NCBI GenBank assembly: GCA_024506175.1
Contig: JAMBEQ010000266.1
Coordinates: 39,477 to 103,476, forward strand
Direction of reading: 5' to 3'
Length of the DNA stretch: 64,000 nt
From: Methylocystis sp.
GTDB lineage: Bacteria > Pseudomonadota > Alphaproteobacteria > Rhizobiales > Beijerinckiaceae
The notes under the pieces are model-generated. The model was given only the letters and a program-made list of their open reading frames with translations, was not told the DNA's origin and did no database searches. This document shows positions 25,691 through 34,620 of this stretch, one piece after another; positions within the stretch are counted from its first letter, which is position 1, and each line of letters starts with the position of its first letter. Position numbers and translations under genes: made by a program.

Positions 25691-25746
25691 GCGAGTGGTA
25701 GGCGCGTCGAGTCGCTCTCGACCCCGGTTCGAGTCCGGGCGCTCGC
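25691..25746 (+). tRNA. tRNA-like element lacking a D arm (possible remnant)
   Basis: GCGAGTG at 25691-25697 pairs with CGCTCGC at 25740-25746 (one G-U). Between them are a 5-base stem with 7-base loop (706-722; loop GTCGCTC, which would give anticodon CGC) and a textbook T arm CCCGG-TTCGAGT-CCGGG (723-739). There is no D arm, no variable loop, and base 37 is a pyrimidine. The 3' end reads TCCG, not CCA. Total 56 bases. Either a deleted tRNA or a tRNA mimic. Confidence 0.35.
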
Positions 25747-25757
25747 TCCGCGCGGCA

Positions 25758-25763
25758 TATACT
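25758..25763 (+). promoter_or_regulatory. TATACT box seven bases before the DNA polymerase start
   Basis: TATACT-N7-ATG with no ribosome binding site before the ATG at 25771. Immediately preceded by GCGGCA, so this start combines both recurrent upstream motifs. Confidence 0.45.
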
Positions 25764-25770
25764 CCGCCGC

Positions 25771-28494
25771 ATGTCCGAAGCCTCTGGCGTTCAACAGCGC
25801 AAGTTCGTCAACGCGTACGTCGACGGCGAGAAGATCGTGCTGCTCAGTCGACGCGGCGACCGCATCGACTTCACGCAGGTGCCCGCCGAGTACGTCACCT
25901 TCCTCCGCCAGCGCGATCTCACCGCGGAGTTCGAGCGCACGATCCGAAGCTCGTCGAGCATCCGATCGATCAAGGTCGACGGTGCGTGGATGCGCATCGC
26001 GTGGATCGGTGACCTCGCGCGGCGCGACATGGTGCAAGGTCGTCCCGATTGGGATCCGATCACGCGCGAGAAGAAGGTCATGCCGTCGCCGTTCATGTCG
26101 CTCGGCGTCTCGCTCTACGAGGGCGACGTCGATCCGATCCGCCGGTACATGACGGACACGGGCGCGGGCGTGCAGTCGCCGCGCCGCTGCTATCTCGACA
26201 TCGAGGCCGACAGCCGCGTTCCCTTCAGCGAGAAGGAGAAGGCGCGCATCCTGATGTGGTCGATCTGCGTGCTCGACGCGGAGAACAAGCCGCAGCACGT
26301 CGCGTCGGGCGTGCTCGAAGAGGACACGGACGCGAGCGAGCGCGCGATGCTCGAAGCGATGTGGCGCGCACTCGAACCCTACGATCAGGTGCTCGCGTGG
26401 AACCTCGACAACTACGACGGGCCGATGATCACCTCGCGCAGCGACCGCGTCGGCGTGCGCATCGATCCGCGCCGATGGCTCTGGCTCGACCACCTCGCGC
26501 TCTTCAAGCGGATGAACATGCACGCGGCCGAGAGCGGCGACGAGAAGCAGTCGATGGCGCTGCAGAACATCGCGATGAGCGTGCTCGGCGAGGGCAAGGA
26601 GGAGACGCCCCCCGAGGTCGTCGCGGCGTTCGGCAACAAGCCGCTCGGCGCGATGACGTGGGAGCTATGGGCGGCGGGCGGCAAGTGGCGCGAGCTGCTC
26701 CACGCGTACATGCTCAAGGACACCGCGCTACTCGCGATGATCGAGGCCGCGACGGGCTACGCGACGCTCTTCGACACGATCGCCGACGTCTGCCGCGTCT
26801 TCCCGAACACGCGCGGGCTCAACCCCACCGAGCAGGTCGACGGCTTCCTTCTCCGGCTCGGGCTCGAACAGGGCACGCACTTCCCGACGAAGCTCTATCG
26901 CGAGAGCGTCGAGCAGTTCCCGGGCGCGTACGTGATGCAGCCGAAGACGAACGGCGTCGCGACCGACATCCACGTCGGCGACTTCGCGAGCCTGTACCCG
27001 TCGATCATCCTGACGTGGAACATGAGCCCCGAGACGAAGGTGAACGCGCCCATCAACGGGCCGATCGCGGACGGGTGCTGCCGCGCGCCGTCGACGGGCA
27101 TCACCTTCAGCGTCGAGAAGGAAGGCATCCTCGTCGCGGCGCTCCGCGAGATGCTCCGGCTCCGGAAGTGGTGGAACGACAAGAAGGCGAGCCTGCCGCC
27201 GGGCACGCCCGAGTGGAAGGAGGCCGACCGCCGCTCGACCGCGTACAAGGTCGCGGCGAACTCGTTCTACGGCGTCATCAGCTCGCCGTTCTCCCGCTAC
27301 TACGATCGCGAGATCGGCGAGAGCATCACGCAGAACGGCGCGTGGCTCATCAAGCAGACGATCGCGGCGGCGGAAGAGCGCGGGATGCGCGCCATCTACT
27401 GCGACACCGACTCGATCTTCATCGAGGGCAGCAGCCGCACCGCGTTCGAGGAGTTCGTCAGGTGGTGCAACGAGGAGCTGTACCCGTCGCTCCTCAAGGC
27501 GTGCGGCTGCAAGGAGAACCTCATCAAGCTCGCCTACGAGAAGCAGTTCGCGCGCATCGTCTTCACGAGCGCGAAGCGCTACGCGGGCGTCTACGTCCAC
27601 TACAAGGGCAAGGCCGCGCGCCCGCTCCCGAGGCCGGGCGAGGAGTTCGACGAGAAGATCCATTCGCGACCCGAGATCAAGGGGCTCGAATACAAGCGAG
27701 GCGACACGGCGCTACTCGCGCGGCGACTGCAGGAGCGTGCGATCTACACGGTGCTCTCAGGCGAGACGCGCCGGAGCTACTACGAGGAGCTGATCGACAG
27801 CGCGCTCAACCACGTGCTCCGCGATGAGCTGACGGTCGAAGAGGTGCGATTCGCGCAGGCGCTCACGAAGAGCCTCCGCGAGTACGTCACGCGCGTGAAG
27901 AAGGACGGCACCGCGGGCGCCGAGCTGGCGCATGTCGCGGTCGCGAAGATCCTGAAGGAGCGCGGGCGCGAGATCACCAAGGGCACGCGCATCGAGTACA
28001 TCGTCACGGACGGAAGCTCCGCGCCGAACCAAGTCGCGCCCGCGGAGGACTACGACGGCAAGAACGCCGATCGCTTCTTCCTCTGGGAAGATCGCGTGTG
28101 GCCGGCGACGGCGCGCTTCCTCGAAGCTGCCTTCCCGACGTGGGATTGGAAGCGGTGGGATCGCGTGCGTCCGCCGAAGCCGAAGCTCCCGCCGAAGAGC
28201 GCGCGCCCACTGCCCGGGCAGGTCGCGCTCGTGCTCGACCCCGAGGAGCCGTTTCGGCTCATCATCAGCGAGGAAGCGGGCGACATGCTCGCGCCGATCG
28301 CGGAGGTGCTCCGGCGACATCCGGGTAAGCGTCCGCTCGAAGTGGTCGTCATGCTCCGCGACGGCTCGACCGCGACGATGGCGTCGCGCGCACTCTTCGT
28401 CTCGGGCTCGACCGAGATGCTCGACGAGCTTGCTCGGATGTGGATGACGAACTACGCGGCATTAGAGGAATGGGCGACGAGTCTCGTCGCGTGA
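25771..28494 (+). CDS. Family B DNA polymerase with extra C-terminal domain
   Basis: A 907-residue replicative polymerase. Exonuclease motifs: YLDIEAD (~141), AWNLDNYDG (~209) and YMLKD (~313). Polymerase motifs: A, DFASLYPS (~404); B, KVAANSFYG (~493); C, YCDTDS (~543). All catalytic acidic residues are present. After the thumb, residues ~825-900 form an additional domain (LIISEEAGDMLAPIAEVL, HPGKRPLEVVVMLRDG, STEMLDELARM) whose pattern resembles the C-terminal end of bacterial DnaE. That resemblance is inference from pattern. Start at ATG 25771. Confidence 0.93.
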   Translation: MSEASGVQQRKFVNAYVDGEKIVLLSRRGDRIDFTQVPAEYVTFLRQRDLTAEFERTIRSSSSIRSIKVDGAWMRIAWIGDLARRDMVQGRPDWDPITREKKVMPSPFMSLGVSLYEGDVDPIRRYMTDTGAGVQSPRRCYLDIEADSRVPFSEKEKARILMWSICVLDAENKPQHVASGVLEEDTDASERAMLEAMWRALEPYDQVLAWNLDNYDGPMITSRSDRVGVRIDPRRWLWLDHLALFKRMNMHAAESGDEKQSMALQNIAMSVLGEGKEETPPEVVAAFGNKPLGAMTWELWAAGGKWRELLHAYMLKDTALLAMIEAATGYATLFDTIADVCRVFPNTRGLNPTEQVDGFLLRLGLEQGTHFPTKLYRESVEQFPGAYVMQPKTNGVATDIHVGDFASLYPSIILTWNMSPETKVNAPINGPIADGCCRAPSTGITFSVEKEGILVAALREMLRLRKWWNDKKASLPPGTPEWKEADRRSTAYKVAANSFYGVISSPFSRYYDREIGESITQNGAWLIKQTIAAAEERGMRAIYCDTDSIFIEGSSRTAFEEFVRWCNEELYPSLLKACGCKENLIKLAYEKQFARIVFTSAKRYAGVYVHYKGKAARPLPRPGEEFDEKIHSRPEIKGLEYKRGDTALLARRLQERAIYTVLSGETRRSYYEELIDSALNHVLRDELTVEEVRFAQALTKSLREYVTRVKKDGTAGAELAHVAVAKILKERGREITKGTRIEYIVTDGSSAPNQVAPAEDYDGKNADRFFLWEDRVWPATARFLEAAFPTWDWKRWDRVRPPKPKLPPKSARPLPGQVALVLDPEEPFRLIISEEAGDMLAPIAEVLRRHPGKRPLEVVVMLRDGSTATMASRALFVSGSTEMLDELARMWMTNYAALEEWATSLVA

Positions 28495-28501
28495 GGTCAT
28501 C

Positions 28502-29296
28502 ATGGGACGAAGGATGAAGCGCGAGCAGACGATCGAAGAGATGATCGCGCCACCGATCGACGACCGGACGATTGACGCGTTCCCGCTCAACGGGCTGCAT
28601 TGCGCGGAGTGCTTCGAGCTGCAGCACGAGACGCCTCACGGCGCGAGCTGCAAGAACGGACACGGCGGCGCTCCGGGCATCGGGCCGCAAGAGGTCGAGA
28701 AGCGCAAGGCGAGCGCGGTGAAGGAGACGAGTGCGCAGCTCGCCGATCAGCTCGGCGCGGAGGAGCGCGAGCACGCGCAGGCGCGCATCCGCTTCGCGAG
28801 CGCGAACGCGGCGAAGAAGAAGCCGATGAAGGCGGAGATCGTTCGCATCGCCGACACGATGATCGTCCGCGACGTCGAGCCCGCCTACAAGAAGATCGTC
28901 GAGTGGCTCGCGCTCGGCGAGCTTCGGAGCGATGCGGGGCACGTGCGCCGGCAGCTCGACGAGGCGCAGATGATGGCGCGGAACGCGTTCCTGCTCTGGG
29001 TGACGGTGAAGAACGCGCGCGAGGCGTGGGAAAAGTCGAACGACCTCTACTTCGCCCCGATGAAGCTCGAAGCGCACCGCGAGCTGCAGGCCGAGAAGGA
29101 CAACAAGAGGCGCAACAAGCAGATCACTGACGCCGACGTCGCGATGATGTGCGCGACGATCTTCGGCGATCAGTGGGTGAGCGACGAGATTGAGCGCGCG
29201 AAGTATGTCGACTTCGAGGCGACGCTCAAGGATCTGGCCGAGCGCTGTCGCGAGCGCGCGTACGACTTGCGATCGATGCTCAGCTCTCTAAAGTGA
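28502..29296 (+). CDS. Protein of unknown function with zinc-like site
   Basis: A 264-residue, mainly helical protein with a C-x2-C ... C-x2-H pattern near residues 34-53 (CAECFELQHETPHGASCKNGH). The rest is charged helices with a WLALGELRSDAGHVRRQL segment. GAGG precedes ATG 28502. It sits between DNA polymerase and the ssDNA-binding-like gene, so a replisome role is likely. No family recognised. Confidence 0.6.
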   Translation: MGRRMKREQTIEEMIAPPIDDRTIDAFPLNGLHCAECFELQHETPHGASCKNGHGGAPGIGPQEVEKRKASAVKETSAQLADQLGAEEREHAQARIRFASANAAKKKPMKAEIVRIADTMIVRDVEPAYKKIVEWLALGELRSDAGHVRRQLDEAQMMARNAFLLWVTVKNAREAWEKSNDLYFAPMKLEAHRELQAEKDNKRRNKQITDADVAMMCATIFGDQWVSDEIERAKYVDFEATLKDLAERCRERAYDLRSMLSSLK

Positions 29297-29303
29297 ACCG
29301 GGC

Positions 29304-29323
29304 CAGTCAAGACGTCTTGACTG
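29304..29323. promoter_or_regulatory. 20-base palindrome, copy 3 (perfect)
   Basis: CAGTCAAGACGTCTTGACTG, extended by one C-G pair on each side. It lies between the stop at 29296 and the ssDNA-binding-like gene at 29369. Confidence 0.8.
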
Positions 29324-29326
29324 GTC

Positions 29327-29350
29327 AACATGCCAGAACATGCAACATGC
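29327..29350 (+). repeat. Three AACATGC repeats in the leader of the ssDNA-binding-like gene
   Basis: AACATGC occurs at 29327, 29337 and 29344, followed by ACATGCC just before the start at 29369. They are between the palindrome and the start codon and could be mRNA or DNA binding sites. Confidence 0.5.
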
Positions 29351-29368
29351 AACGAACGAGGACATGCC

Positions 29369-30724
29369 ATGGGATACGCACGTAGCGCAGCGGACGGAAA
29401 CAGCCTCGACAGCTTCATCAAGCATCGCGGCTCGCTCGGTGGTGGATCGAAGTTCCTGAAGGGCTGGACAGAGAAGGGGAAGCTCTACGCGTGGCTTCAC
29501 TGCCTGCAGCTCCCGATCGGGCTCTGGCGTCATCAGATGCCGATGCTCGTCGTGAAGGAGGACAAGGACACGCGCAAGGTCGAGCGGCACGTGTGGTCGC
29601 AGTCGCTCAACTGTCACGAGACCGAAGAGGTGCTGCTCCGGCAGAACTTCCGCGACAAGGACACGGGCGAGCGTGAGGTGCCGCCGACGCGGTGCCCGTT
29701 CTGTCGCTTCATCGAGTGGGTCTACCAGGAAGTGCGCGCGGGCCGGCTCGATTGGACCGACGCGATCCTCAAGATCGAGGGAGCGGACAATCCGAAGGAG
29801 AACACCGTCATCAACGCGGCGGGCATCTACAACGGCTTCGCCGACTACAACAACAAGATGAGCGACGAGCAGAAGGCCGACCTCAAGCGCGCCGGCATCT
29901 ACCAGTCGGAGGCGTGGAAGCAGAACGGCAAGGCGCGGCTCTCGTACGTCTTCACGATCGTGAACAACGACGACATCGCCGCGGGCGTGCAGGTCACCAT
30001 CGAAGGGCAGTCGCTCGGCGACAAGGTGAAGAGCGTGATCAACGACCGGCTCGAATCGGCGGGCGTCGAGGCGGGCAACCCGCAGATCAACCCGTACTGC
30101 ATCGAGTTCACCTACGACGAGAAGGCGAAGTTCGACGAGAAGTACCACGCGCGGTACATCGAGCGGATCAAGCTCACGAACGAGATCGAGCAGCTCCTTC
30201 GCTCCGACCCGCCGGATCTGTCGCGCGTGCTCGAACCGTACAACATGAAGAGCTTCAGGGCTCACCTCGAAAAGTGCCTCGTGATCGACGCGCCGCTCGA
30301 CGACATCTTCGACGTCGAGGTCGACGAGCAGAGCGAGAGCGGTGACGACGAGTTCCCGCACGGCGCGAACGCTCCGGACGGCGAGCCCGAGGAAGAGGAG
30401 AAGAAGGCTCCGCCGCCGCCGAAGAGCGCGCCCGCTCCGAAGGCCGAAGCGAAGAGCGAGAAGAAGGGCGGGCGGCGCATCAAGAAGGAGGAGCCGAAGG
30501 CGCCCGAGATCCCGCCCGAGGAGCTGGGCGACCCGTGCGACAACTGCGCGGCTCCGATGCGCAAGACGGACACGAAGTGCGTCGCGTGCGGGCAGGAGTA
30601 CGAAGACGATGCCGACGACGCCGCGCCCGCGGTCGACACGGCACCGTGCAAGCACTGCAAGCACGAGTTCCCGAAAACCGAGAAGGTCTGTCCGAAGTGC
30701 AACAAGAAGCGCCTTCCGTTCTGA
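29369..30724 (+). CDS. Single-stranded DNA-binding protein (gp32-like)
   Basis: A 451-residue protein. As in T4 gp32, it has an aromatic-rich core with a zinc-type CPFC motif near residues 110-113 and sits next to the RecA-like gene. The C-terminal half has an acidic linker (SESGDDEFPHG, PEEEEKK), a Lys/Pro/Ala-rich stretch and two further zinc-ribbon pairs (CDNCAAPM ... CVACGQEY; CKHCKHEF ... CPKCNKK). ATG 29369 is chosen because GAGGA lies 7-11 bases upstream; an earlier in-frame ATG is at 29330. The gp32 assignment is by layout and context. Confidence 0.65.
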   Translation: MGYARSAADGNSLDSFIKHRGSLGGGSKFLKGWTEKGKLYAWLHCLQLPIGLWRHQMPMLVVKEDKDTRKVERHVWSQSLNCHETEEVLLRQNFRDKDTGEREVPPTRCPFCRFIEWVYQEVRAGRLDWTDAILKIEGADNPKENTVINAAGIYNGFADYNNKMSDEQKADLKRAGIYQSEAWKQNGKARLSYVFTIVNNDDIAAGVQVTIEGQSLGDKVKSVINDRLESAGVEAGNPQINPYCIEFTYDEKAKFDEKYHARYIERIKLTNEIEQLLRSDPPDLSRVLEPYNMKSFRAHLEKCLVIDAPLDDIFDVEVDEQSESGDDEFPHGANAPDGEPEEEEKKAPPPPKSAPAPKAEAKSEKKGGRRIKKEEPKAPEIPPEELGDPCDNCAAPMRKTDTKCVACGQEYEDDADDAAPAVDTAPCKHCKHEFPKTEKVCPKCNKKRLPF

Positions 30725-30735
30725 CGAGGTAGTCG

Positions 30736-31914
30736 ATGGGTCGCGTGAAGAAGGTACGCGACGAGGCGCGCGCGAGGCTCGATGCGATCGGCAAGGTCGC
30801 ATCGAGCTTCGTCGGTCTTCGTCCCGCAGTGGATGCGCTCACGAACGTGCGCGCCGTCCCGAGCTGCCTCGTGCAGCTCGATCACGCGCTCGGCGTCGGG
30901 GGCTACCCGATCGAGCGCTTCACGGTCGTGCACGGGCCGAGCGGACACGGCAAGACGTCGCTCGCGCTCGGCATGATCAAGAGCTTCCTCAAGCTGGATC
31001 ACTTCGCCGCGCTCATCGACGCCGAGCGCACGAACGCGGGCGAGTGGGTCGGCGACATGATCGGGCACGACCTGCTTCGTCACCCCGGCTTCGTCGCGCG
31101 GAGGCCCGAGACGTTCGAGGAAACCGTCGCCGACGTCCGGAACTTCTGCCTCACCATCGCGGAGGCGAAGGACAAGGGAACGCTGCCGCTCGACACGAGC
31201 GGCATCATCGTCGTCGACTCGCTGAAGAAGCTCGTGCCGAAGGCGCTCTGGGCGGAGATCGAGAAGGACACCAAGGGCAGCACCGATCTCATGAAGATGA
31301 TCGGCCGCATCAAGGCGGCGATGAACAGCGTGTGGCTCGACGAGCTGATCCCGATTCTCGAAAAGGGCGGCGTCGGCATGCTCGTCATCGCACGCGAGAT
31401 GGAGCAGGCGCAGGAGAAGCGCGGCAAGTTCCTCATCGGCGAGAACTACAAGGTCGGTGGCGGGCAGGCGGTGAACTTCGACAGCTCGGCGACGATGCGC
31501 TGCGAGCGCGCCGCGTACGTCGTGCCCGCGAAGGAGAAGAAGGAAGGCGAGGGCGAGGCCGCGTACGACGGGCGCTACTACGGCGAGCGCATCCGCGTCA
31601 CGATCAAGAAGACGAAGCTCGCGTGGCGCGAAGAGAAGACGGTGCGCTGCTACTTTCACACCTCGAACGGGCAGTGGGTGCCGAAGGGCTACGACCACGC
31701 GCGCGACCTCATCGAGCTGGCCGACCGCTTCGGCGTCATCGAGAAGAAGGGCGCGTGGTTTTCGTTCGACGGCACGAAGCTCGGGCAGGGGCTCGACAAC
31801 ACGGTCAAGCTTCTCGCGCATGCGGAGCACGGCGGGCTCTTCGCCGAGATCGATCGCGAGGTGCGCTCTCGCTTCTCGAAGCACGCGCCGCTCGAAGGGG
31901 AAGAGGCCGCATGA
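30736..31914 (+). CDS. RecA-family recombinase
   Basis: A 392-residue strand-exchange protein, RecA/UvsX type. Walker A is GPSGHGKTS near residue 68; Walker B is GIIVVDSLKKL near residue 155; a loop region follows with YKVGGGQAVNFDSSATMR, comparable to the UvsX/RecA L2 and the strand after it. It would pair with the ssDNA-binding protein and the downstream helicase in recombination-dependent replication. Confidence 0.88.
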   Translation: MGRVKKVRDEARARLDAIGKVASSFVGLRPAVDALTNVRAVPSCLVQLDHALGVGGYPIERFTVVHGPSGHGKTSLALGMIKSFLKLDHFAALIDAERTNAGEWVGDMIGHDLLRHPGFVARRPETFEETVADVRNFCLTIAEAKDKGTLPLDTSGIIVVDSLKKLVPKALWAEIEKDTKGSTDLMKMIGRIKAAMNSVWLDELIPILEKGGVGMLVIAREMEQAQEKRGKFLIGENYKVGGGQAVNFDSSATMRCERAAYVVPAKEKKEGEGEAAYDGRYYGERIRVTIKKTKLAWREEKTVRCYFHTSNGQWVPKGYDHARDLIELADRFGVIEKKGAWFSFDGTKLGQGLDNTVKLLAHAEHGGLFAEIDREVRSRFSKHAPLEGEEAA

Positions 31915-32120
31915 CGACGTTCGGTCTCCTCCGCGCTCGCGTGCGACTCGCGTGGGCGATTCTTCTCGGTCGCGTGCCGACGTTTCCGACGCTGTCGGAG
32001 CTGCTCGGGAGCCTCTCGATTCAGCACTTCGTGGATCAGGAGCGGGAGATCCGCGCGCTCAAAGAGGAGATCGCGCAGCTCCGTCGTGCGTTGCCGCCAG
32101 GCTCGCCATACCGCAACTAG
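31911..32120 (+). CDS. Small coiled-coil protein
   Basis: A 69-residue protein overlapping the RecA stop (ATGA). A hydrophobic/basic N-terminus (LLRARVRLAWAILLG) is followed by a short coiled coil (FVDQEREIRALKEEIAQLRRAL). Possibly membrane-associated. Function unknown. Confidence 0.5.
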   Translation: MTTFGLLRARVRLAWAILLGRVPTFPTLSELLGSLSIQHFVDQEREIRALKEEIAQLRRALPPGSPYRN

Positions 32121-32138
32121 CGCGGCATGAGGTGCAGC

Positions 32139-33686
32139 ATGGCGAAGGCGCAGCAGAAGGACCAGCTCGCGATGTTCCTCGGGACGGGCGCCGCGAAGCC
32201 CGCCGCGAAGGCGGAGGGCGGAAGGGAGTGGAGCCCGCAGCAGCTCCGCATCTTCGAGACGCTCACGACGTCGGTGGGCAACATCGCCGTCGAGGCGCGC
32301 GCGGGCACGGGCAAGACGACGACGGTGGTGGAGCTGATCAAGCGAATCCCGTCGAACAAGCGCGTGCTCTACGCGGCGTTCAACAAGCCGATCAAGGAGG
32401 AAGTGAAGCCGCGCTTCGTCGGCATGAAGAACGTCGACGTCAAGACGCTGCACGGCGTCGGCTACTCGCTGCTCCGACAGCACGACAGCAACGTGCAGGT
32501 CGACGAGGAGAAGGGATACCTGCTCGCGCGCGAGGTCGTCGGCGAGAGCGCGCCCGCGAAGCTCGCCGGAGCGGTGAAGCGCGCCGCGAGCTACCTCAAG
32601 AACGTCGGCTTCGACGAGGCGCTCGCGCACGACACGGTCGAAGAGGCCGAGAGCCTGCTCATCGATCAGGAGATCGATGCCGAGCCGCTCGCGACGATGC
32701 GCGACCTCGCGACGATGGCGATGACCGCGATGCGCGCGAGCAAGCAGATGATCGGCGTCGTCGACTTCGACGATCAGGTGTGGCTGCCCGTCGTGCTCGG
32801 GCTGAAAGCGAAGTGGGGATACGACTTCATCTTCATCGACGAGGCGCAAGACGTCGGCGAAGCGCAGCTCCGGCTTCTGATCGCGATGCTCAAGCCCGGC
32901 GGGCGCATCTACATCATCGGCGACCCGAGGCAGGCGATCTACGCGTGGCGCGGCGCCGACCCGGAGATGTACGCGAAGCTCATCAAGCGGCTCAACGCGA
33001 GCGTCTTCCCGCTCACGGTGACGTTCCGCTGCGCGCAGAGCGTCGTCCGCGAGGCGAACAAGATCGTGCGCGACTTCTCGGCGGCGCCGAGCGCGCCCGA
33101 GGGGAACGTCGAGCTGATCGACCGCGCGCAGATGCTCAAGCTCATCGCCCCGGGCGACTTCGTGCTCTCGCGCGCGAACGCTCCGCTCGTCGACGCATGC
33201 ACGGCCGCGATCCGCGCCGGCATCAAGTCGAACATCCAGGGGCGCGACCTCGGCGAGACGCTCACCGCGCTCATCGACAAGGCGAAGGCGGACGACATCG
33301 AAGAGCTGATCGAGTTCGTCGAGGCGTGGCGCATCAAGCAGATCGAGAAGCGGCAGAAGAAGGGCCACGACCCGCAGCCGATCATCGACCGCGCGGCGTG
33401 CCTCATCGCGTTCTGCGACGGCGCGAAGACGATCGGGCAGGCGAAGCTCAACATCGCGACGATGTTCGCGGACGGCGACGATCGCCAGCGCGTGATCTTC
33501 AGCTCGGTGCACCGCGCGAAGGGGCTCGAACGCGATCGCGTCTTCGTGCTCCGGAGCACGTTCCTCAAGCCGCGCCCGTACGTCGACAAGTTCGGAGAGC
33601 AGACGTTCGGCGTGCCCGAGGAAGAGGAGAACCTCTACTACGTCGCTGTCACGCGCGCGAAGAGCACGCTCTACATCGTGGGGTGA
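32139..33686 (+). CDS. UvrD/Rep-type SF1 helicase
   Basis: A 515-residue SF1 helicase. Motif I: ARAGTGKTT near residue 54; motif II: IDEAQD near 234; motif III: IIGDPRQAIYAWRG; motif IV: LTVTFRC; motif V: VHRAKGLERD; motif VI: YYVAVTRAKSTLYIVG at the C-terminus. ATG 32139 is chosen because GAGG lies six bases before it and GCGGCAT lies ten bases before it; ATG 32127 is an alternative. Likely a Dda-like or UvrD-like helicase for recombination and replication restart. Confidence 0.9.
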   Translation: MAKAQQKDQLAMFLGTGAAKPAAKAEGGREWSPQQLRIFETLTTSVGNIAVEARAGTGKTTTVVELIKRIPSNKRVLYAAFNKPIKEEVKPRFVGMKNVDVKTLHGVGYSLLRQHDSNVQVDEEKGYLLAREVVGESAPAKLAGAVKRAASYLKNVGFDEALAHDTVEEAESLLIDQEIDAEPLATMRDLATMAMTAMRASKQMIGVVDFDDQVWLPVVLGLKAKWGYDFIFIDEAQDVGEAQLRLLIAMLKPGGRIYIIGDPRQAIYAWRGADPEMYAKLIKRLNASVFPLTVTFRCAQSVVREANKIVRDFSAAPSAPEGNVELIDRAQMLKLIAPGDFVLSRANAPLVDACTAAIRAGIKSNIQGRDLGETLTALIDKAKADDIEELIEFVEAWRIKQIEKRQKKGHDPQPIIDRAACLIAFCDGAKTIGQAKLNIATMFADGDDRQRVIFSSVHRAKGLERDRVFVLRSTFLKPRPYVDKFGEQTFGVPEEEENLYYVAVTRAKSTLYIVG

Positions 33687-33688
33687 AC

Positions 33689-33883
33689 ATGGCAATCGAA
33701 CGGGTGAGCAGGATCGAAGAAGCGGATCTCGCTTTCGAGAGACGCGGGAATCGCTGGCTCGTGACGAAGAGCCGGCACACGAAGTACGGGCATCTCGTCA
33801 CCGATGACGAGAAGGCGGCGATGATCCGAGATGAGGAGAACCGCGATCGTGCCGGACACATCGCGCGGGTTTTTCACGGATGA
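33689..33883 (+). CDS. Small protein of unknown function
   Basis: A 64-residue charged protein starting two bases after the helicase stop and overlapping the SbcD start by four bases. Contains RWLVTKSRHTKYGHLVTDDEKA, a beta hairpin-like segment. No family recognised. Confidence 0.55.
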   Translation: MAIERVSRIEEADLAFERRGNRWLVTKSRHTKYGHLVTDDEKAAMIRDEENRDRAGHIARVFHG

Positions 33884-34620
33884 AGATCCTGCACACGAGC
33901 GACTGGCACCTCGATTGGATGACGCACGGCGTGCGAAGGCACGACGAGCTTCGCGTCGCGGCGCACGAGATGGTGAAGTACGCCGTCGCGCACGACGTCG
34001 ATCTCTTCGTCTTCACGGGCGACCTCTGCAACCCCGACAGCGGCTCGTGCGTCTTCGAGTGCGTCGAGCTGGCGATCATGGTCGCGTGTCTGCTCCGCGA
34101 TCGCGGCATCCCGAGCGTCTGGGTGAGCGGCAACCACGACGTCATCGAAGACGGTCGCGGGCGCACGACGCTCGCGCCGCTCGCCGCGCTCGGGCTCAAC
34201 GTGCACGTCTTCGAGACGGGCGCGTGCCGCTACGTGAGCGCGAAGAGGAAGGGCATCGAGGTGCTCGCGCTCCCGTACCCGAGCGCGACGCGTCCCTACA
34301 GCTTCGACGAGGTCTTCGCTTCGATTCCCGAAGCCGAGCCTGCGCACGATCCGCTGCTCGTCCTCTCGCACCTCAGCGTGCCCGGCGTGCAGCTCGGCGA
34401 GGAGAGTCACGAGATGGCGCGCGGGCGCGACGTGAACTACCCGATCGAGCGCGTGCTCGGGCTCATGAAGAAGCGCGGGGGCGTCATGCTGCAGGGTCAC
34501 TACCATCGGCGGCAGTCGCTCAACTTCGGCGAGCGGTGGATGCACATCCCGGGATCGCTCGCGCAGCTCACGTTTTCCGAGGAGCATCATCGCCCGGGCT
34601 TCCTCGTCATCGAGGTGTGA
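33880..34620 (+). CDS. sbcD: SbcD/Mre11-like nuclease
   Basis: A 246-residue metallophosphoesterase. Motifs: DWHLD near residues 8-12, FTGDLCN near 45, GNHD near 85, LSHLSVPG near 162, and GHYHRRQ near 206. It is the nuclease half of an SbcCD/gp46-gp47 complex that processes DNA ends; the SbcC partner lies at 36151. It lacks the C-terminal capping domain of long cellular SbcD, as phage versions often do. Confidence 0.85.
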   Translation: MKILHTSDWHLDWMTHGVRRHDELRVAAHEMVKYAVAHDVDLFVFTGDLCNPDSGSCVFECVELAIMVACLLRDRGIPSVWVSGNHDVIEDGRGRTTLAPLAALGLNVHVFETGACRYVSAKRKGIEVLALPYPSATRPYSFDEVFASIPEAEPAHDPLLVLSHLSVPGVQLGEESHEMARGRDVNYPIERVLGLMKKRGGVMLQGHYHRRQSLNFGERWMHIPGSLAQLTFSEEHHRPGFLVIEV

